From positions 74,642-138,641 of the forward strand of contig JAXRKP010001327.1 of the NCBI GenBank assembly GCA_037039925.1: a DNA stretch of 64,000 nucleotides, in the 5' to 3' direction. Below are positions 14,415 through 27,100 of this stretch, piece after piece (position 1 is the first letter of the stretch; the number at the start of each line of letters is the position of its first letter). The translations under genes and the position numbers were made by a program. A model generated the notes under the pieces. It saw only the letters and a list, made by a program, of their open reading frames with translations. It searched no databases and had not been told where the DNA came from. Source of the stretch: Doris montereyensis (Eukaryota; Mollusca; Gastropoda; Nudibranchia; Dorididae).

Positions 14415-15122
14415 ATGTCTTCTGCTTCAGTGTATTCTTTCAATGTGATCCCTGTGTGCTTTTTCATCCTAAGCCTTACAATTACACATGCAATCAACCA
14501 ACGACTAAGAGCATCAAAATGTCAGACTCGATTTCTTCAAATAGCCATATCTTGTGATGACCAAAACAGTTTTGATTATTCGATATTTCCCAATCTCCTG
14601 ATTTGTATTCTTCACGATAATCATAATATTCGTGTGTTGAAGTTTGTAACAATGAGGACCTTTGATGACCACATGTTAGTCAATGCAAGTGTAACAAAGC
14701 TCCGCGTTCAATGGCCTTGTGAAACGGACGACAGAGAAATTAAAACCACGGTTTTCAAGATGGCCAACAGATTTCTGATGGAAAACGACCACTCTAAATC
14801 TAGATCTAATATGTTTAGTGGATCAGCAGCAGAAGTTACTGGCATTAAAACCGGATTTGACGACAACAGCTGTTCAATGATGAAAATCTGTATTTGCAAA
14901 GACAAGGAAGCAGCAAAGTTAAGAGCCGTTGATTGCAAAATGTCGTGCACTATCAATAACATTGAGGAGCTCTCTTTGAAGTCCGACTCTGGACACGAGT
15001 CGCCATGTTATTCTCTCATGAGAGGCAGTCCCTTTTATAACAGTGGCCATCGAATGGAGGTTATAAAGGAGGTCATTACTTTTACAATCACGATGAATCT
15101 ATTATTTACGTCAGTCTTATAA
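14415..15122 (+). CDS. Predicted secreted cysteine-rich protein, family not recognised
   Basis: A single-exon open frame of 235 codons starts with ATG in a good context (ACCATGT). Residues 1-26 form a classical signal peptide: a short N-region, the hydrophobic core VIPVCFFILSLTI, and a small-residue end at THA. The mature part has ten Cys, an even number suited to disulfides, including an ICIC pair near residue 161. It also has potential N-glycosylation sites such as NAS. The last 20 residues are hydrophobic (ITFTITMNLLFTSVL) and could be a GPI-anchor signal or a membrane segment. No homologue is recognised. Neighbours are a microsatellite and a hAT fossil, so it could also be transposon-borne or a chance frame, though the signal peptide and length argue against chance. 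Confidence 0.5.
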   Translation: MSSASVYSFNVIPVCFFILSLTITHAINQRLRASKCQTRFLQIAISCDDQNSFDYSIFPNLLICILHDNHNIRVLKFVTMRTFDDHMLVNASVTKLRVQWPCETDDREIKTTVFKMANRFLMENDHSKSRSNMFSGSAAEVTGIKTGFDDNSCSMMKICICKDKEAAKLRAVDCKMSCTINNIEELSLKSDSGHESPCYSLMRGSPFYNSGHRMEVIKEVITFTITMNLLFTSVL

Positions 15123-15902
15123 ATCATAAGCTTCAATGTGTGAACTGTGAAGGAAAAAATAAGTTATAATGGATATTAATATTTCGGAAACATAATATTT
15201 TATACTACATCAACATATTTATTTTCTACATTTAAACAAGATAAAGATGGATGTATAGTCCGTATCGCCACACCAATGCAAACTCACCGAGCAGCAACTC
15301 CATTGGGATCATACAGTTCAGCAGCCTGTTAGGCGCTTCGTATTAACACTGACAAGATATTTCTCTACCTATAGCTAGGTACTCGTGTACATATGAGTCG
15401 AGTGAGGAAAGCAGAATGAAGTACCTTTCCTAAGAGTACAAGGACGTGAAAAAATATCTGGACCAGCCAAGGGTTACAATTGTGAGAGGCTATCAAATAA
15501 TTCATGTCGACGACCCCATTTCAACTGCTTCAGATCCCTTATACTCATGCTGGGATGGCATTTTTCTTATAACAGGTACACAGAATGTTTCCCGTAATAT
15601 TCGGTCGATCTTAACTAATATTGACAATAATTCATCAAAAATAGGTTTTTCGAATAAAATATTTTGTGGTAATTAAAATGAATACCAACTTATTGTACTT
15701 TAGACAAAATTTCCGACTTTTATGGTACAAACGATATGTTGAAGGTTAGGCCGATATCATTTCTAAAAAAAAACGTATAAAATGAAATAATCCATACTGA
15801 GTCTTTGTTATGGTATGAATGTCAAGGAAATGAACTACTCCACCCAATAGTGCAATTAACGAGAATGGTCCAATTTGTGGTCAAACTGCCTTCTCAGGAA
15901 CT
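15123..15902. other. Intergenic with one small unassigned frame
   Basis: The plus frame 15446-15676 (76 aa) has no recognisable domain. It may belong to the hAT element whose fossil follows at 15903, as hAT relatives of this type carry N-terminal sequence upstream, but nothing in it proves that. Confidence 0.3.
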
Positions 15903-16788
15903 ATGGCGAAGAAATCCTACTGTATTGGCGAAGCATTAATCAAACCATACATGCTAATGATAAAAATAGCTAATCTTGTGGTTGGAGAGCTGAAAACCAA
16001 GAAGCTAGAGAAGGTTTCTCTCTCCGATTTTACCATGAAAACACGCATCGATGAACTCACAGAGGGTATCGAATTCCAAGTTCTCGAAAGATGGTTGCAT
16101 CATCTTTTCACGACATGCAATGTGATGAGACAATTTTATGTTGCCCACTTATTGTCTCAGTTGCTGGTCTACATCGGTTTTTCTTTTGCATCGACTTCAA
16201 TTGAAGAGGGAATGTTGTTCTGCCGACCCATTGAAACGACTAATAAAGCAGGTGTGTTTCAAATATTGTATTGCCTCGTACTTCGACTGCAATGCCATGA
16301 AATGAGATAACCTTGTGGATGTATGTATTGATGGCGCACTTCAATGTTTGGCTCTCGGATTGGATTTATTACCACTACCACTACCACCAGGAAAAGCAGA
16401 GGAGCCCGAACGCAGTCGGTACTTACTCTGTAATCCATAGGAAAGCTATGACCTCCAGAACTCTTCCTGTTGCAATGAATGACAAGCTGAACAATGCCAT
16501 TCGAGTCAACTACGTCTAAACCAGCGCTATCACTTCGAGGTAGTTTTCTATCATGTGCAAGGAAAGTATTCCAATCATGAGATTTTTCTGCTTCACACGG
16601 ATGTTGGCTCGTATTATATTTACAAGCTGAGAGAGGAAGTGAAACTTTCACTCGAAGCCCAGGGAAAACAAGATCCCCTGCTTTTATTCACATCGGAAGG
16701 ATTTTATCTGACGTTGGCAAACCCGGTTGACATTTTCAAAGCCCTGCGCTGCAATCCTGCATGGCCTCAATCGGCTCTTTATTTATAG
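15903..16788 (+). pseudogene. hAT transposase fossil of SCAND3/ZBED/GTF2IRD2-like type
   Basis: hAT transposases move DNA elements, and this branch has often been domesticated in animals. The first frame (15903-16310) matches the family in order: the GEALIKPYML region, KKLEKVSLSDFTMKTRI, then SQLLVYIGF and GMLFCRPIETTNKAGVF. A second frame (16313-16519) has GTYSVIHRKAMTSRTLP, and a third (16555-16788) has the YKLREEVKLSLEAQGKQD region and FYLTLANPVDIFKAL. The expected catalytic Asp region (LDETTD in relatives) before SQLLV is not intact. N-terminal zinc finger and C-terminal dimerisation region are missing. Several frame changes and missing segments mean a dead copy. The family match is by memory of conserved phrases. 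Confidence 0.8.
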
Positions 16789-16789
16789 A

Positions 16790-17692
<903 letters not shown>

Positions 17693-17991
17693 AAGTTCAG
17701 TGCAATTTACCTAGTTCACCCTATGTGGTGCTCTCATTTGTATTCTCGGGGGGGGGGATTCAGAGGAAACAGCAAAATAAAAGACATGTGTGTAAAAATT
17801 GCCAGGAAAGAAGTAGTACAAAATATCTACTCTAGTAGCGCTCAACACACACTCGCTCACACAGAAACACAATCATAGACATACCGACAGGAAAACAGAG
17901 AGAACTAGACAAAAAGGACAGAGAGACGTAAGTCGACTGGTTGAGTTGGCATACACAATAGTTTGGTTTAAAAATATATTTTATACAGTTA

Positions 17992-18529
17992 CAGGGTGAT
18001 CAATCTAAGACGCAACCCATGGAAAATAGGGAATACCCAATGCACTTACCTTTGATTATTACTATTGACTCGTCTTACCAAGACAAGCAGCGAGGCAAGG
18101 TGCATGTCGAAAGTGGAGGAAATGTTATTAAATTAAATAATATATGTATTAAAGCCCAATGGGAATGACAAGACAAATACAAGGAATAGATAGAAAAAGG
18201 ATAGACACAAGAACTTAAGCAGCGTAGGTAGCTCGGTTTTTTCCATGGCAAGGCGATGGGTGCCGAAGCAGAGGTCGTGTGTTCAATCCCCATGGTGGCT
18301 TGGATTTATTTGTCTATTCCTTGTATTTGTCTTGTCGTTGTTCCTATGGAGATTTAATATTATTTAATATCATTTCCTCCACTATTGACACTTTCATGAA
18401 ATGTTGGAAATGCATACCAAGTGGTCTTTTACACAAGTGCACTCATCACTAAATGTTTGCAAAAAAACCTCCCCAAAGTATGAATAAATATTGTGTTCAA
18501 TATAGTATGGGTTATGATTGATCACCCTG
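17992..18529. mobile_element. Foldback DNA element with tRNA-like centre
   Basis: The ends are inverted: CAGGGTGATCAATC at 17992 and GATTGATCACCCTG at 18516-18529, a mariner-like terminal form. Inside lies a second, longer inverted pair. The left arm near 18108-18190 contains AGTGGAGGAAATG and GACAAGACAAATACAAGG. The right arm near 18315-18395 contains their reverse complements. Between the arms sits the tRNA-like segment at 18205-18305. The left end is preceded by TA but the right end is not cleanly followed by TA. There is no transposase frame. Confidence 0.7.
18205..18305 (+). repeat. tRNA-like (Pol III promoter-like) segment inside the foldback element
   Basis: The stretch starts with GTAGGTAGCTCGG and carries a B-box-like GTGTTCAATCCCC about 55 bases later, the spacing of a split Pol III promoter. 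It does not fold as a complete tRNA by eye, so it is called tRNA-derived rather than a tRNA gene. Confidence 0.5.
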
Positions 18530-18559
18530 CATTATATTATTCAAATCCTCATAACTTTT

Positions 18560-18895
18560 AATACTTTTATTTATTTGATTTGGTTTACCCACCTCCACAA
18601 CTGAGGTGATTCCAGGGTTTTTGGTACCGGTAGGGTTTTTAATTATGCTCGGACCGCCCTGTAAACAGCCAAGGGACCTTTAACATGCACAGAATATTGT
18701 GATCTACACACGAGATCTCCATTTTATTGTTGGTCTCCAATGTGACTAGGTGTAGATCCATCTACCTGGACCAGGGGGGTAGATTTTGCTATAAAAAAAA
18801 ACTAGAAAATTCTTCAACCGTTGGTTCTACCTTTTGGTTGAGAGTTTGAGAGGCTGACACCTTGCCTCTGGACTACGGAATCCCCAAAATTCTTT
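18560..18895 (-). mobile_element. tRNA-derived SINE, minus orientation
   Basis: Read on the minus strand, the head near 18890 gives TAGTCCAGAGG (A-box-like), then CTCAACCAAAAGGTAGAACC. The tail toward 18560 contains CCCTGTAAACAGCC on the plus strand and a CACCTCC(A)CAACTGAGGTG palindrome. The head matches the one at 29785-29860 and the body matches 50860-50960, so this is a family in the window. Confidence 0.65.
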
Positions 18896-18899
18896 TAAC

Positions 18900-19746
18900 T
18901 TCTCTCCCTTTGAAATTTGGTATGACATCCTTCATCAAATCAATCAAAGTTGTCATACATAGCAAAATGCCAACGCCTAGAGAAGATTTGTATCATTCTG
19001 CAGATCAACGCGTTGTAGTTCTGTAAACATTTCTTAGTTTTGTATGTAAATGTAACAAAGGCCAACTAATTCGAACTTACTAAATCAAATGTCATTTTAA
19101 CGATGGTAATCAACCAGTATCACATTACAATGTTAACCTTTGCTGGTGATGAATGTCTGACTGCATAGAGATTATAATAAAGCCAGCACGTCTGTTTAGC
19201 TTGAACGATTGGACTGATATAATTACATGTATCATGACTGTAGCAACAGCGAGTTACTCCCGGTAGTTATTTCAATGTTTAGATTTAGACATTTCAATTC
19301 TTAAATTTCATCCTGAACCCTTAAGGATGATTTTGAGTGTTCATTTTTTGTTTTCAATTTTTGTCCACTTTGTGAAAATCAAATACACCTTACTTAAACA
19401 CATCCATCAAAAACGCACATAGAGATTACCTCACAATCCTTGTGTTGTCTGATTTTAAAGTGCTGACACTAATATAAACATTGGAGTGATATAAGATACT
19501 ACTTCATGGTTGTTAGTTTAGTTGTCTACTTCTACATCCGAGTCTACCATAAGTGGTTATTTCAGGGTTTGGGTGGGCTGTTTCAATTTTCGCTCCATTG
19601 TGTTTTTCACATGTCAAATCAAGGAAGCAATTGAACAAAACAAAACAAAACCTGCACATTTTATTACTTATGAAAACAAATCTTGCAAACATGATTGTAC
19701 AATCTAAAAGATAAAGATCTATATAAAATCTCTATTGTTATGATAA
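18900..19746. other. Intergenic, no gene seen
   Basis: AT-rich non-coding sequence. No repeat ends or convincing frames were seen. Confidence 0.35.
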
Positions 19747-19748
19747 TA

Positions 19749-20611
19749 CAGTGGAACTTGAAAGTGGCAAGCTCGGAAATGACAAGAACTTGGGAATAGC
19801 ACGATCAAACCAGATTCCCATATTTTTTCCTTCTTTAAGTCAATAAAAATACCTCCATCGATATTGAGATAAAACAAGAGAGCCAACTCGGATTTAGCAA
19901 GATCCTCTTCTCCTCATTGAAGTCTAATGTTACTGTAAAACAAATAATCCCAGTAAAGAGGCAAATCATACTTTTAAAAATAAAATTTGGTAAAAATAAA
20001 AAATGCACACATGCAATGATGAAAATTACTAGAATCTAGTCAGATTTTATCTTGTTATTAGACTGCACAGCGTGTTGATGAGCTCGCATGTACATGTAGC
20101 ACATTGTAGCAGTAGCACTGCACTGTACAAATTGATGATAGCAAGGGGAGGGGAGGGGACCTTGCCTTAAGCCTATAGACTAATGGCATTGCTCTCGTTC
20201 TCATTTCCATTCCGGCTCCACGTGTCTAGTGTCAATAATTTCAAGTTGGATCAGACTGTAGTCGTAAGTGCCAAGTGGCGACAAAGGAAGGAAAAGAATA
20301 ACAAAAATGAGGGAAAGGGAAGGAGGGATGCCTTCGCTGGCGTGGCACAGTAGATCGAGATTTTTAAAGCAAAAATTACTGTGTGACATTTGAAAAAAAA
20401 GAAAAAAAAACAGATGATCAACGGGATGTGTGTGCACAATCGTAGACAAATGAAGGACTAGTTCTTTTAGCTTATATTGCTATCGTACTGATCAAATAAC
20501 TTTTGTCTGTATTCTTCACTGACACTGACATGATTTACATAAGCTCAGAAATAGTGAGAACAGATATTTTGTTGTCAGTCCCAGCGATCTTGCTACTTCC
20601 AGGCTCCACTG
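19749..20611. mobile_element. TA-flanked TIR element (pogo/Tigger-like, non-autonomous)
   Basis: The left end CAGTGGAACTTGAAAGTGGC and the reverse complement of the right end CAGTGGAGCCTGGAAGTAGC agree at most positions. The element is bounded by TA on both sides (19747-19748 and 20612-20613). It has no transposase frame. The class is inferred from the CAGTGGAA end and TA duplication. Confidence 0.8.
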
Positions 20612-20987
20612 TATTCATAAAGTGAAAGAAAAGTAATTAAAATCTAGAATCAAATAATTAAAGTTAAAAATGAAAAAGCCAATAGACATCTTTTAGAATT
20701 CATAATGCAAGGAATGCCAGAATCTTTGCTGAGCATCACATGAATAAGACATCATATAATTTTCCATCCACTTCCAATGAGGCTTGATACTTGACCCCCA
20801 AAAAATTCAGCTATTTAATATTAGCTAAACAAAGTAGGGCATGTCACATTGTATCTTACAACGTGAGGAATGCTAAAACAAAATTTAAAAAACAAATTGC
20901 AGAAATTGCAAGCACCTTGTGTTATGTGCTATGGGATAGAATTGTCTTCTTGTTTTGTTTTAGTTCCTTTTATATATTACAATCATA

Positions 20988-21055
20988 ATGATTATAATAA
21001 TAATATAATATTAATAATAATAATAATAATAATAATAAAAATAATAATAACAATA
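20988..21055. repeat. (AAT)n microsatellite
   Basis: Imperfect AAT units directly precede the next TIR element. Confidence 0.85.
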
Positions 21056-21064
21056 GATCTATTA

Positions 21065-21845
21065 CAGTGGAACCTCTCAGATCGAGAACCCAGAATATCG
21101 GGAAACTCGGTCAATCAGGAAAAATTCCAAGGGAACAGAATTGTTTCTATATATTTCACCCCTCTAAAAGGGAAAGGTCCCTGGCTAATTTGGACAATTT
21201 TTGCAGGCTTGCATTGATTGTCATCACTATTTCCTCCATATTTATTTATTCCAACACTCAATTTTTATCCCAATTTGGTTTCCGTGTTAGCGCAACATCA
21301 ATTATTACACCTCCATTAATGCTACATGTGTTATACATTGCATAATGTGTACACGATGTCGCAAGTGCCAGTTCGCGACGACCATAAACCACACACACCA
21401 GACATCCATTAAGAAGGTGTGAAAGCAGGCTTGAGCTCGTCCACCTGAAAATACAGTGCGGTGTTCAGAAATGGTGACGCTTAGAAAGTTGTGCACTGTC
21501 ATAGTCTTTTTTGCCCGCCTCATCCGTCAATCACAAGGCTGGACACGAAAGGAGATTTAACGACCCCCATGCCTTCTTGATCATGTGTCTTATCTATCTA
21601 CTGTCCAACGAAGATCGATTGTGAGTGTGAGTGACATCTTTGATGAATGCCATCTTTGTTTTGATCAACTGGGCTTGTGGCTACTTGTTCGTTTAATTCT
21701 GCATTTTACCACTCACAGAAGGGCTTAGGTACCTCAAACTGCTGAGGGAAAACAAAATTCCTAGTTGCCTGGCAAATTGGGAAACCCAGCAAATCAGGAT
21801 GATTTTATAATCCACCAAGACTTCCCGATTAGAGAGGTTCCACTG
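21065..21845. mobile_element. TA-flanked TIR element (pogo/Tigger-like, non-autonomous)
   Basis: The ends read CAGTGGAACCTCTCAGATCG on the left and, reverse-complemented, CAGTGGAACCTCTCTAATCG on the right. TA flanks both (21063-21064, 21846-21847). The ends share CAGTGGAA with the element at 19749. Frames inside show no transposase motif. Confidence 0.88.
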
Positions 21846-22085
21846 TAAAAATAATACTAATAATGATAATTTAAACGGGCAGCATGAATTTCTTTGATTT
21901 TCTCAAAACATCCAAAATTGGACTTGCGTGGTTTTCACCTTCAATATGCTTAAGTTAAACACATCGTCAAAACGTTTGATGCTAAAAGAATTTTAACAGC
22001 TACCATAATCGAAGACTTCGGTTTAGTTACCGAGCAGGACAGGCGGGAGTGTGACGAGCTCTCGCCTTTTCACTTAATTTCCAGG

Positions 22086-22857
22086 TTTTGTGTGGAGATA
22101 CGACATCGCAATGCCAGTTACCCAGTTACCGACGATTCTGGAATGTATCATCAACAAGATTTTAGAAGAATCTCAACTTGCCCCTTACAAAATAACTGGA
22201 AATCAACAACGCACCACCCTCATCCTTCAGTTTGATGCCATGAATGACACGTGTGTGTCAACGATTCATCATTCGACCCCTACCAGCTTTCGACGGAAGT
22301 CACCTAGCCAATTACAGCATGACAACCTTAGACTGCAAAAACATCGCATGTCATTGTCAAGAGAGAAAACAACATCTGCAAATATAATTTTGGCGAAAAG
22401 AAAGAAAATGTATCTGCTGCTAGCAAAGGAAACACAAGCAACTCAGGATTACTACAGTCAAGATAGCGCTATCTTATCACACAGCGTGCTAGATGTATCA
22501 CCAGCCACCGATAGCTCAACTAAAGAAACAGTTAAAAAAGGATTTCTTGGATCAGGATGTGTGCAATACGACAAAGAAAGTCAACCCATCACAAGGGACC
22601 AAAACCATTTTAAAACAATTTTAAACGGCAACATCGAAGAAAACGTTGATGAACCAAAGCCTAGGACTAACACACATAAACAAGTGAAGGCCACAAAGCT
22701 ATCAAAGAGCCTAGACGACATAAAGAATCACAACAACAACACAACAGAGCAAGAAAGTACAGAAAGCGACACCAACATATCCGACGATAAAGGCACACAC
22801 AGCGAGAACCAGCACACACCAGACATTGAAAGCCTTGAGGAAAACACAAGCTCATGA
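22086..22857 (+). CDS. Hydrophilic protein with FRRKSPSQL motif, function unknown
   Basis: The open frame from the ATG at 22090 has 255 codons. A pyrimidine stretch ending in TTTCCAG at 22085 could be a splice acceptor, so this may be an internal exon with the frame entering from upstream. The first 90 residues look like a compact domain: TILECIINKILEESQL, then YKITGNQQRTTLILQFD, then a basic FRRKSPSQLQHDNLRLQKHR. The rest is low-complexity, rich in Ser, Thr, Asn, Lys and acidic residues. From memory, a similar basic FRRK-SPSQ phrase recurs in multicopy, mobile-element-associated predicted proteins of molluscs and other invertebrates. That link is uncertain. No catalytic motif is visible. Confidence 0.45.
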
Positions 22858-23279
22858 GATATTAATTCTACTCTCTCCACCGAAGATCAGCAACACAAAA
22901 ATAATTACGCATGCCATAGTGACAAGATTGCGCAATTTGACAGCAGTAAAATACACATGCAGATATCCAAAATCAAGAAAAAGACACAGGACATCGCGTC
23001 ACACAGCCCAAACGCAACACAGCTACACGAAACTTGTATTAGATCTCTATGAAAGATCACACTCCATTCTTGCGGAAAGACGAGGATTTTATAATTGAAT
23101 ATTGTGTGAAAAACGGAATGATACTGAATTTCATCATAAAAAGCAGTGATGATAACAGCTATGCAAACATGCGTCAACGACCCCTGCGAACTTGGCGAGA
23201 TGAGAAACATTTTATTGAAATGGAGTATTATGTTGACGTACAGAATATCCTGATATTATGCCCCACTTTAAACGCCTGA
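22858..23279 (+). pseudogene. Possible continuation of the 22 kb frame after a stop
   Basis: After the TGA at 22855-22857 the same frame stays open to about 23052 with similar hydrophilic, Lys/Ser/Thr-rich content. A second frame (23049-23279, 76 codons) contains a compact segment with DFIIEYCVKNGMILNFI and WRDEKHFIEMEYYVD. These could be later parts of one broken protein, with a stop and a frame change between. No family is recognised. Confidence 0.3.
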
Positions 23280-24144
23280 TTATCGAGACCCTGCATCTTG
23301 TTTGAAAATAACTCCAGATTTACAAGAGACAAAATACTGTCACTTTTAAATGTCAAGTTCTGGATCCCATGACTTGCCTATGTCAAATTGCATTCTTCCT
23401 TTTGTATAATAATGTCATTAGAATTATATATATCTTTAAATGATCTTATCGAGTATTGTCCATATATCAGTCCAAAACGTGCACTCTTAGAGAACTGTCA
23501 GAACACAAGACCCTCGCATTTTTATTATTATTCCTAAGTAACTGTTATGAATTTGATATAAACACAATAATAAAAATATTTACAAAAAATTATCAAAAAC
23601 TATATAAAAATAATTTAAAAAAACAATTGCCATAATCATCTTTTGCTTTCAATCCTCTAGCATATCTTAGAAAAGAAATAATGCAAGCAGACATTCAGGA
23701 ATTATTTTACTTTATTAAAAATGTAAAGAAATTGTTCCGGAAATTAAAGAAATAAGTCAGCAAGTTCAATTTCATATTAAAGAGACATCCTATAATCTGC
23801 CTTTGAATCATATGAACCGTAAGGATATAATTTAATAGCAGTAGATTAGAATCCATCTGATACCTTATCATCTAAAATCAAATAAAAAGAAGGCAAAAAG
23901 GTAATTGCTGATACTGATAGTGGAAAAGATCTGTGGGGAGAATTAAATTGTGTTACACTAAGAGTTCAAGTGTTGATTAGACATATGTATTTAATTTCTA
24001 TGAGCAGAGCAAAATCCGAATAGAAAGCTCAAAATGTTCCATGAATGCAAAAACTAATCATTTATGTGAGGTTTATTCCACATATTACTTTACATCTGTA
24101 TATATGAGAATGAAAATGTAATGATGATACTGTCATGACATTAT
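23280..24144. other. Intergenic between the 22 kb frame and the 3' end of CCS
   Basis: Strongly AT-rich. It should contain the 3' UTR of CCS on the minus strand. An AATAAA hexamer overlaps the CCS stop codon itself, but the real poly(A) site cannot be placed. Confidence 0.4.
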
Positions 24145-27100
24145 TTATTGTTTGGTTTTATCCAACTCTTGGAGCCTCTTCTTTTCCTGCCAAATAGTCA
24201 CACCATCACAGGCACAAAAGCGTTTTGTGTTCTGAAACAATCCCGACGCTCTTGCAACTATGCCACAGGCTAATCTGAAATTTTAAAAATTAAGACCAAT
24301 CTTTAAAAATAACAAAATAATAGCTGAATATAAACATACACTATAGACACGAAAAACTCAAATTTCAAACAAAACATTACCATTCCTAAAATACAGTGGC
24401 CAGCAATATTTTTCTCAGTACTTTCCGATTTTAAAAAAGAAGAAAAGAAAAGGAGATTCATCTGCCATGGGTGTCATATCCAATCATTATCCACCATTTT
24501 CGGCCGCTGTAGTAGTAATAGTAGTAGTAAAACAATTTAGCCTAGGTTAGGACACTGATGTGAAGCCTAATTCTCACCCTTCAATTGGACCCAATCATAA
24601 TCATAGCCAAGTCTATCCCACCACACTATTGTCAGGATGATGCAATCTTCATTTGGCTGACCTAAGCAGTAGACGGCAACCTTATTTCCAAACCTTCAGT
24701 ACTCTTATAAACAAGAAGCATTGCGTCACTAGTGTCACTGCCATTCTTGTAAGTGTAGGGTAGGAGTACTCACACACATGGCCCTGATGGGTGTGTGTGT
24801 GTGTCTCCGTGTGTATTAGTGTTAGACTTATTTCAATCCTTATACTTATACAGTTATACATGTACTTTATATTGATGCACAATATAATAGTGAGAATTGT
24901 TTATTAAAGCCTCCTGTCAGGAAAGGACTACTATCTGCCATACTACCAACCACTTTTTAAAAGATAACCATTGAATGATCTAAGATAATCTGAAACACAA
25001 AATAATCCAACAACTTTCCATTTTCTAAATAAGCGTATAACAGTTTAGCAGGAGTACTGGCAAACCAATCTCTAAAACAGAGTACATGTAAAAATGTGTA
25101 CAGTGGTGTCAGCCTTAAAACTCACCACCTGAGAATCCAGTCCGCCTAAGAACTCGCTATTTCTGTGCAACATTATTTTTTCATTAAACTACCTCCTTAA
25201 GACCCCACTAGTACAGCTCGATCCACCCTTAGAACCCGGTCCGATCATGAGCTGAGAATAATGGGGGAAAATCAACACTCAATTTAATGCTAATAATTGC
25301 CGATAACATGTAATATGTTGCATATGAATCATAGAAAGACGGATGGGAAGTTTATTGCATTGGTCCAGACTAGTAGGTGCTATAAACATGTCTCACAGGT
25401 GTGACAGACACCGCACGACAGACATGAGGAAGGCTCGCAACCCGCCCTGTCCACCTTTCCTGGCCAACTGTGGCCATGCCTTTGTGCCTCAGGTATGACA
25501 GATGAACAAAGATTACGTAGCAGTCGTGTGCCAAGATATGGAGGCAAGGCAATTACGTGGCTCACATTGCAATATCAAAGACAGGTGATAGACAGGGTAA
25601 GAACAGCCCTCTTATTGTTATGAGTTTTCTCAGGCCGTCTTGCATTCATGATCAACTTTTCTCATTTGCTGAAAAATGGATGACTCATCACATAGTGTTT
25701 TTAACATGTACGAAAGTGATTGCATAAATCGCTACATTGTTTTTTCATAGTCATAAACTTTCGTTCATTTGCTCAGCTCACTGGAGGCTAGCTCTGCCTG
25801 CAAAGACTACATAATTTTCAAAACATCATTTCAAGGACAGTTTCAGACCATCATACTATTCATACACGAGGCAATTCTCTTGATAACAAACAGAAACTGC
25901 TTATCTATTGGGGTCTGGTCAAAATTTAAAGGTCAAGGGGAATCGCCAATACAAAATTTATGAATAATGAAGTAAGAGTGCAAGGTATGTCGGAGTTCAT
26001 CTTAGAATCAGTCTGCCTAAAAAACCACAGTTTCTGTCTCCCAAGGACTGGGTTCTTAGGCGGATACCATTGTATTATTAAGTCAAAATATGGTGTACAG
26101 AGTTACATATTACTATGATTTCAGATTTAAATTTAGATGGACCCAAGTTGAAAATATGTCTGGGCTATCATTTAAAATTACCAATTTTTTAATTAAGACT
26201 AAATTGCAGCAACCAAGGAAGAGTTTCACATTGTCACAAATTACCAACATATCATCAACCAAAATCAAAAGTAACAGTATGCCAAGGAGTTTTTGTGAAG
26301 GAACCTTTTGTGTCTGGATTTCCTGAAATCAATCAAATAAGAACTCACTGACTGGGTTCAAATCTGAGAAGAGCTAGGGCAAATATAGACTATTTTTTGA
26401 TAAATGGCCTACAAAGTATCTTAGCAAAAGAATATAACTATCCATTGCCTTTTTATCAGTACTTAGTTGTTCAGTTATAAATTTTCACTTCATCATCTTT
26501 TCCTCTTCTTTTTCTTTAGGTGTAGCCATGCTAAAATAATTTTGATACTTTTAGTTTATCATACCTTTAAAATCAATATTAAAAAAATGCTCTATTCTAG
26601 ATGCTTTGGCAGGAACTTACTCCAGTGCACTGTTGTTAATTCAATGACTATTTGCATGACCATTACACTTAATAAAAACTGTTTGTATTTGTACTCTTCT
26701 TTTATAAACATAATTTTAAAAAAGATAGAAAGAAACAATTAACACTGTTGTGAGCATGTGAAGATCAGATATGATGGAAAACCTTAAAGTTATATGGCAA
26801 AAGAGTCATTTTGTCTGGCCGCTAAAATGGTGCAATTTACAGGCATTTTGCTGAATATATTCTCAAAGGGGTCGAAACGACTTGCTCAATCTGTTATAGA
26901 TTAAATAAAAGAATTTTACCATACTTATTGATAGGCACAACTAAATTTACATGCAGTTTCAGACATTTGTATCAACAATTAAAATTACAGGAGATGCTAT
27001 ATAAATCAAATTACCCAAAGCTAATTTTCTAATGATATCAATATTTTACCTTTTACTTTTATTTTCCTGTACATCATTCTCCTTGCCATCATGCACAACT

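Noticed and set aside
18205..18305. A genuine tRNA gene; also 27388 and 29785
   Set aside because: A and B boxes are present, but no cloverleaf with acceptor stem closes. They are SINE or tRNA-derived.
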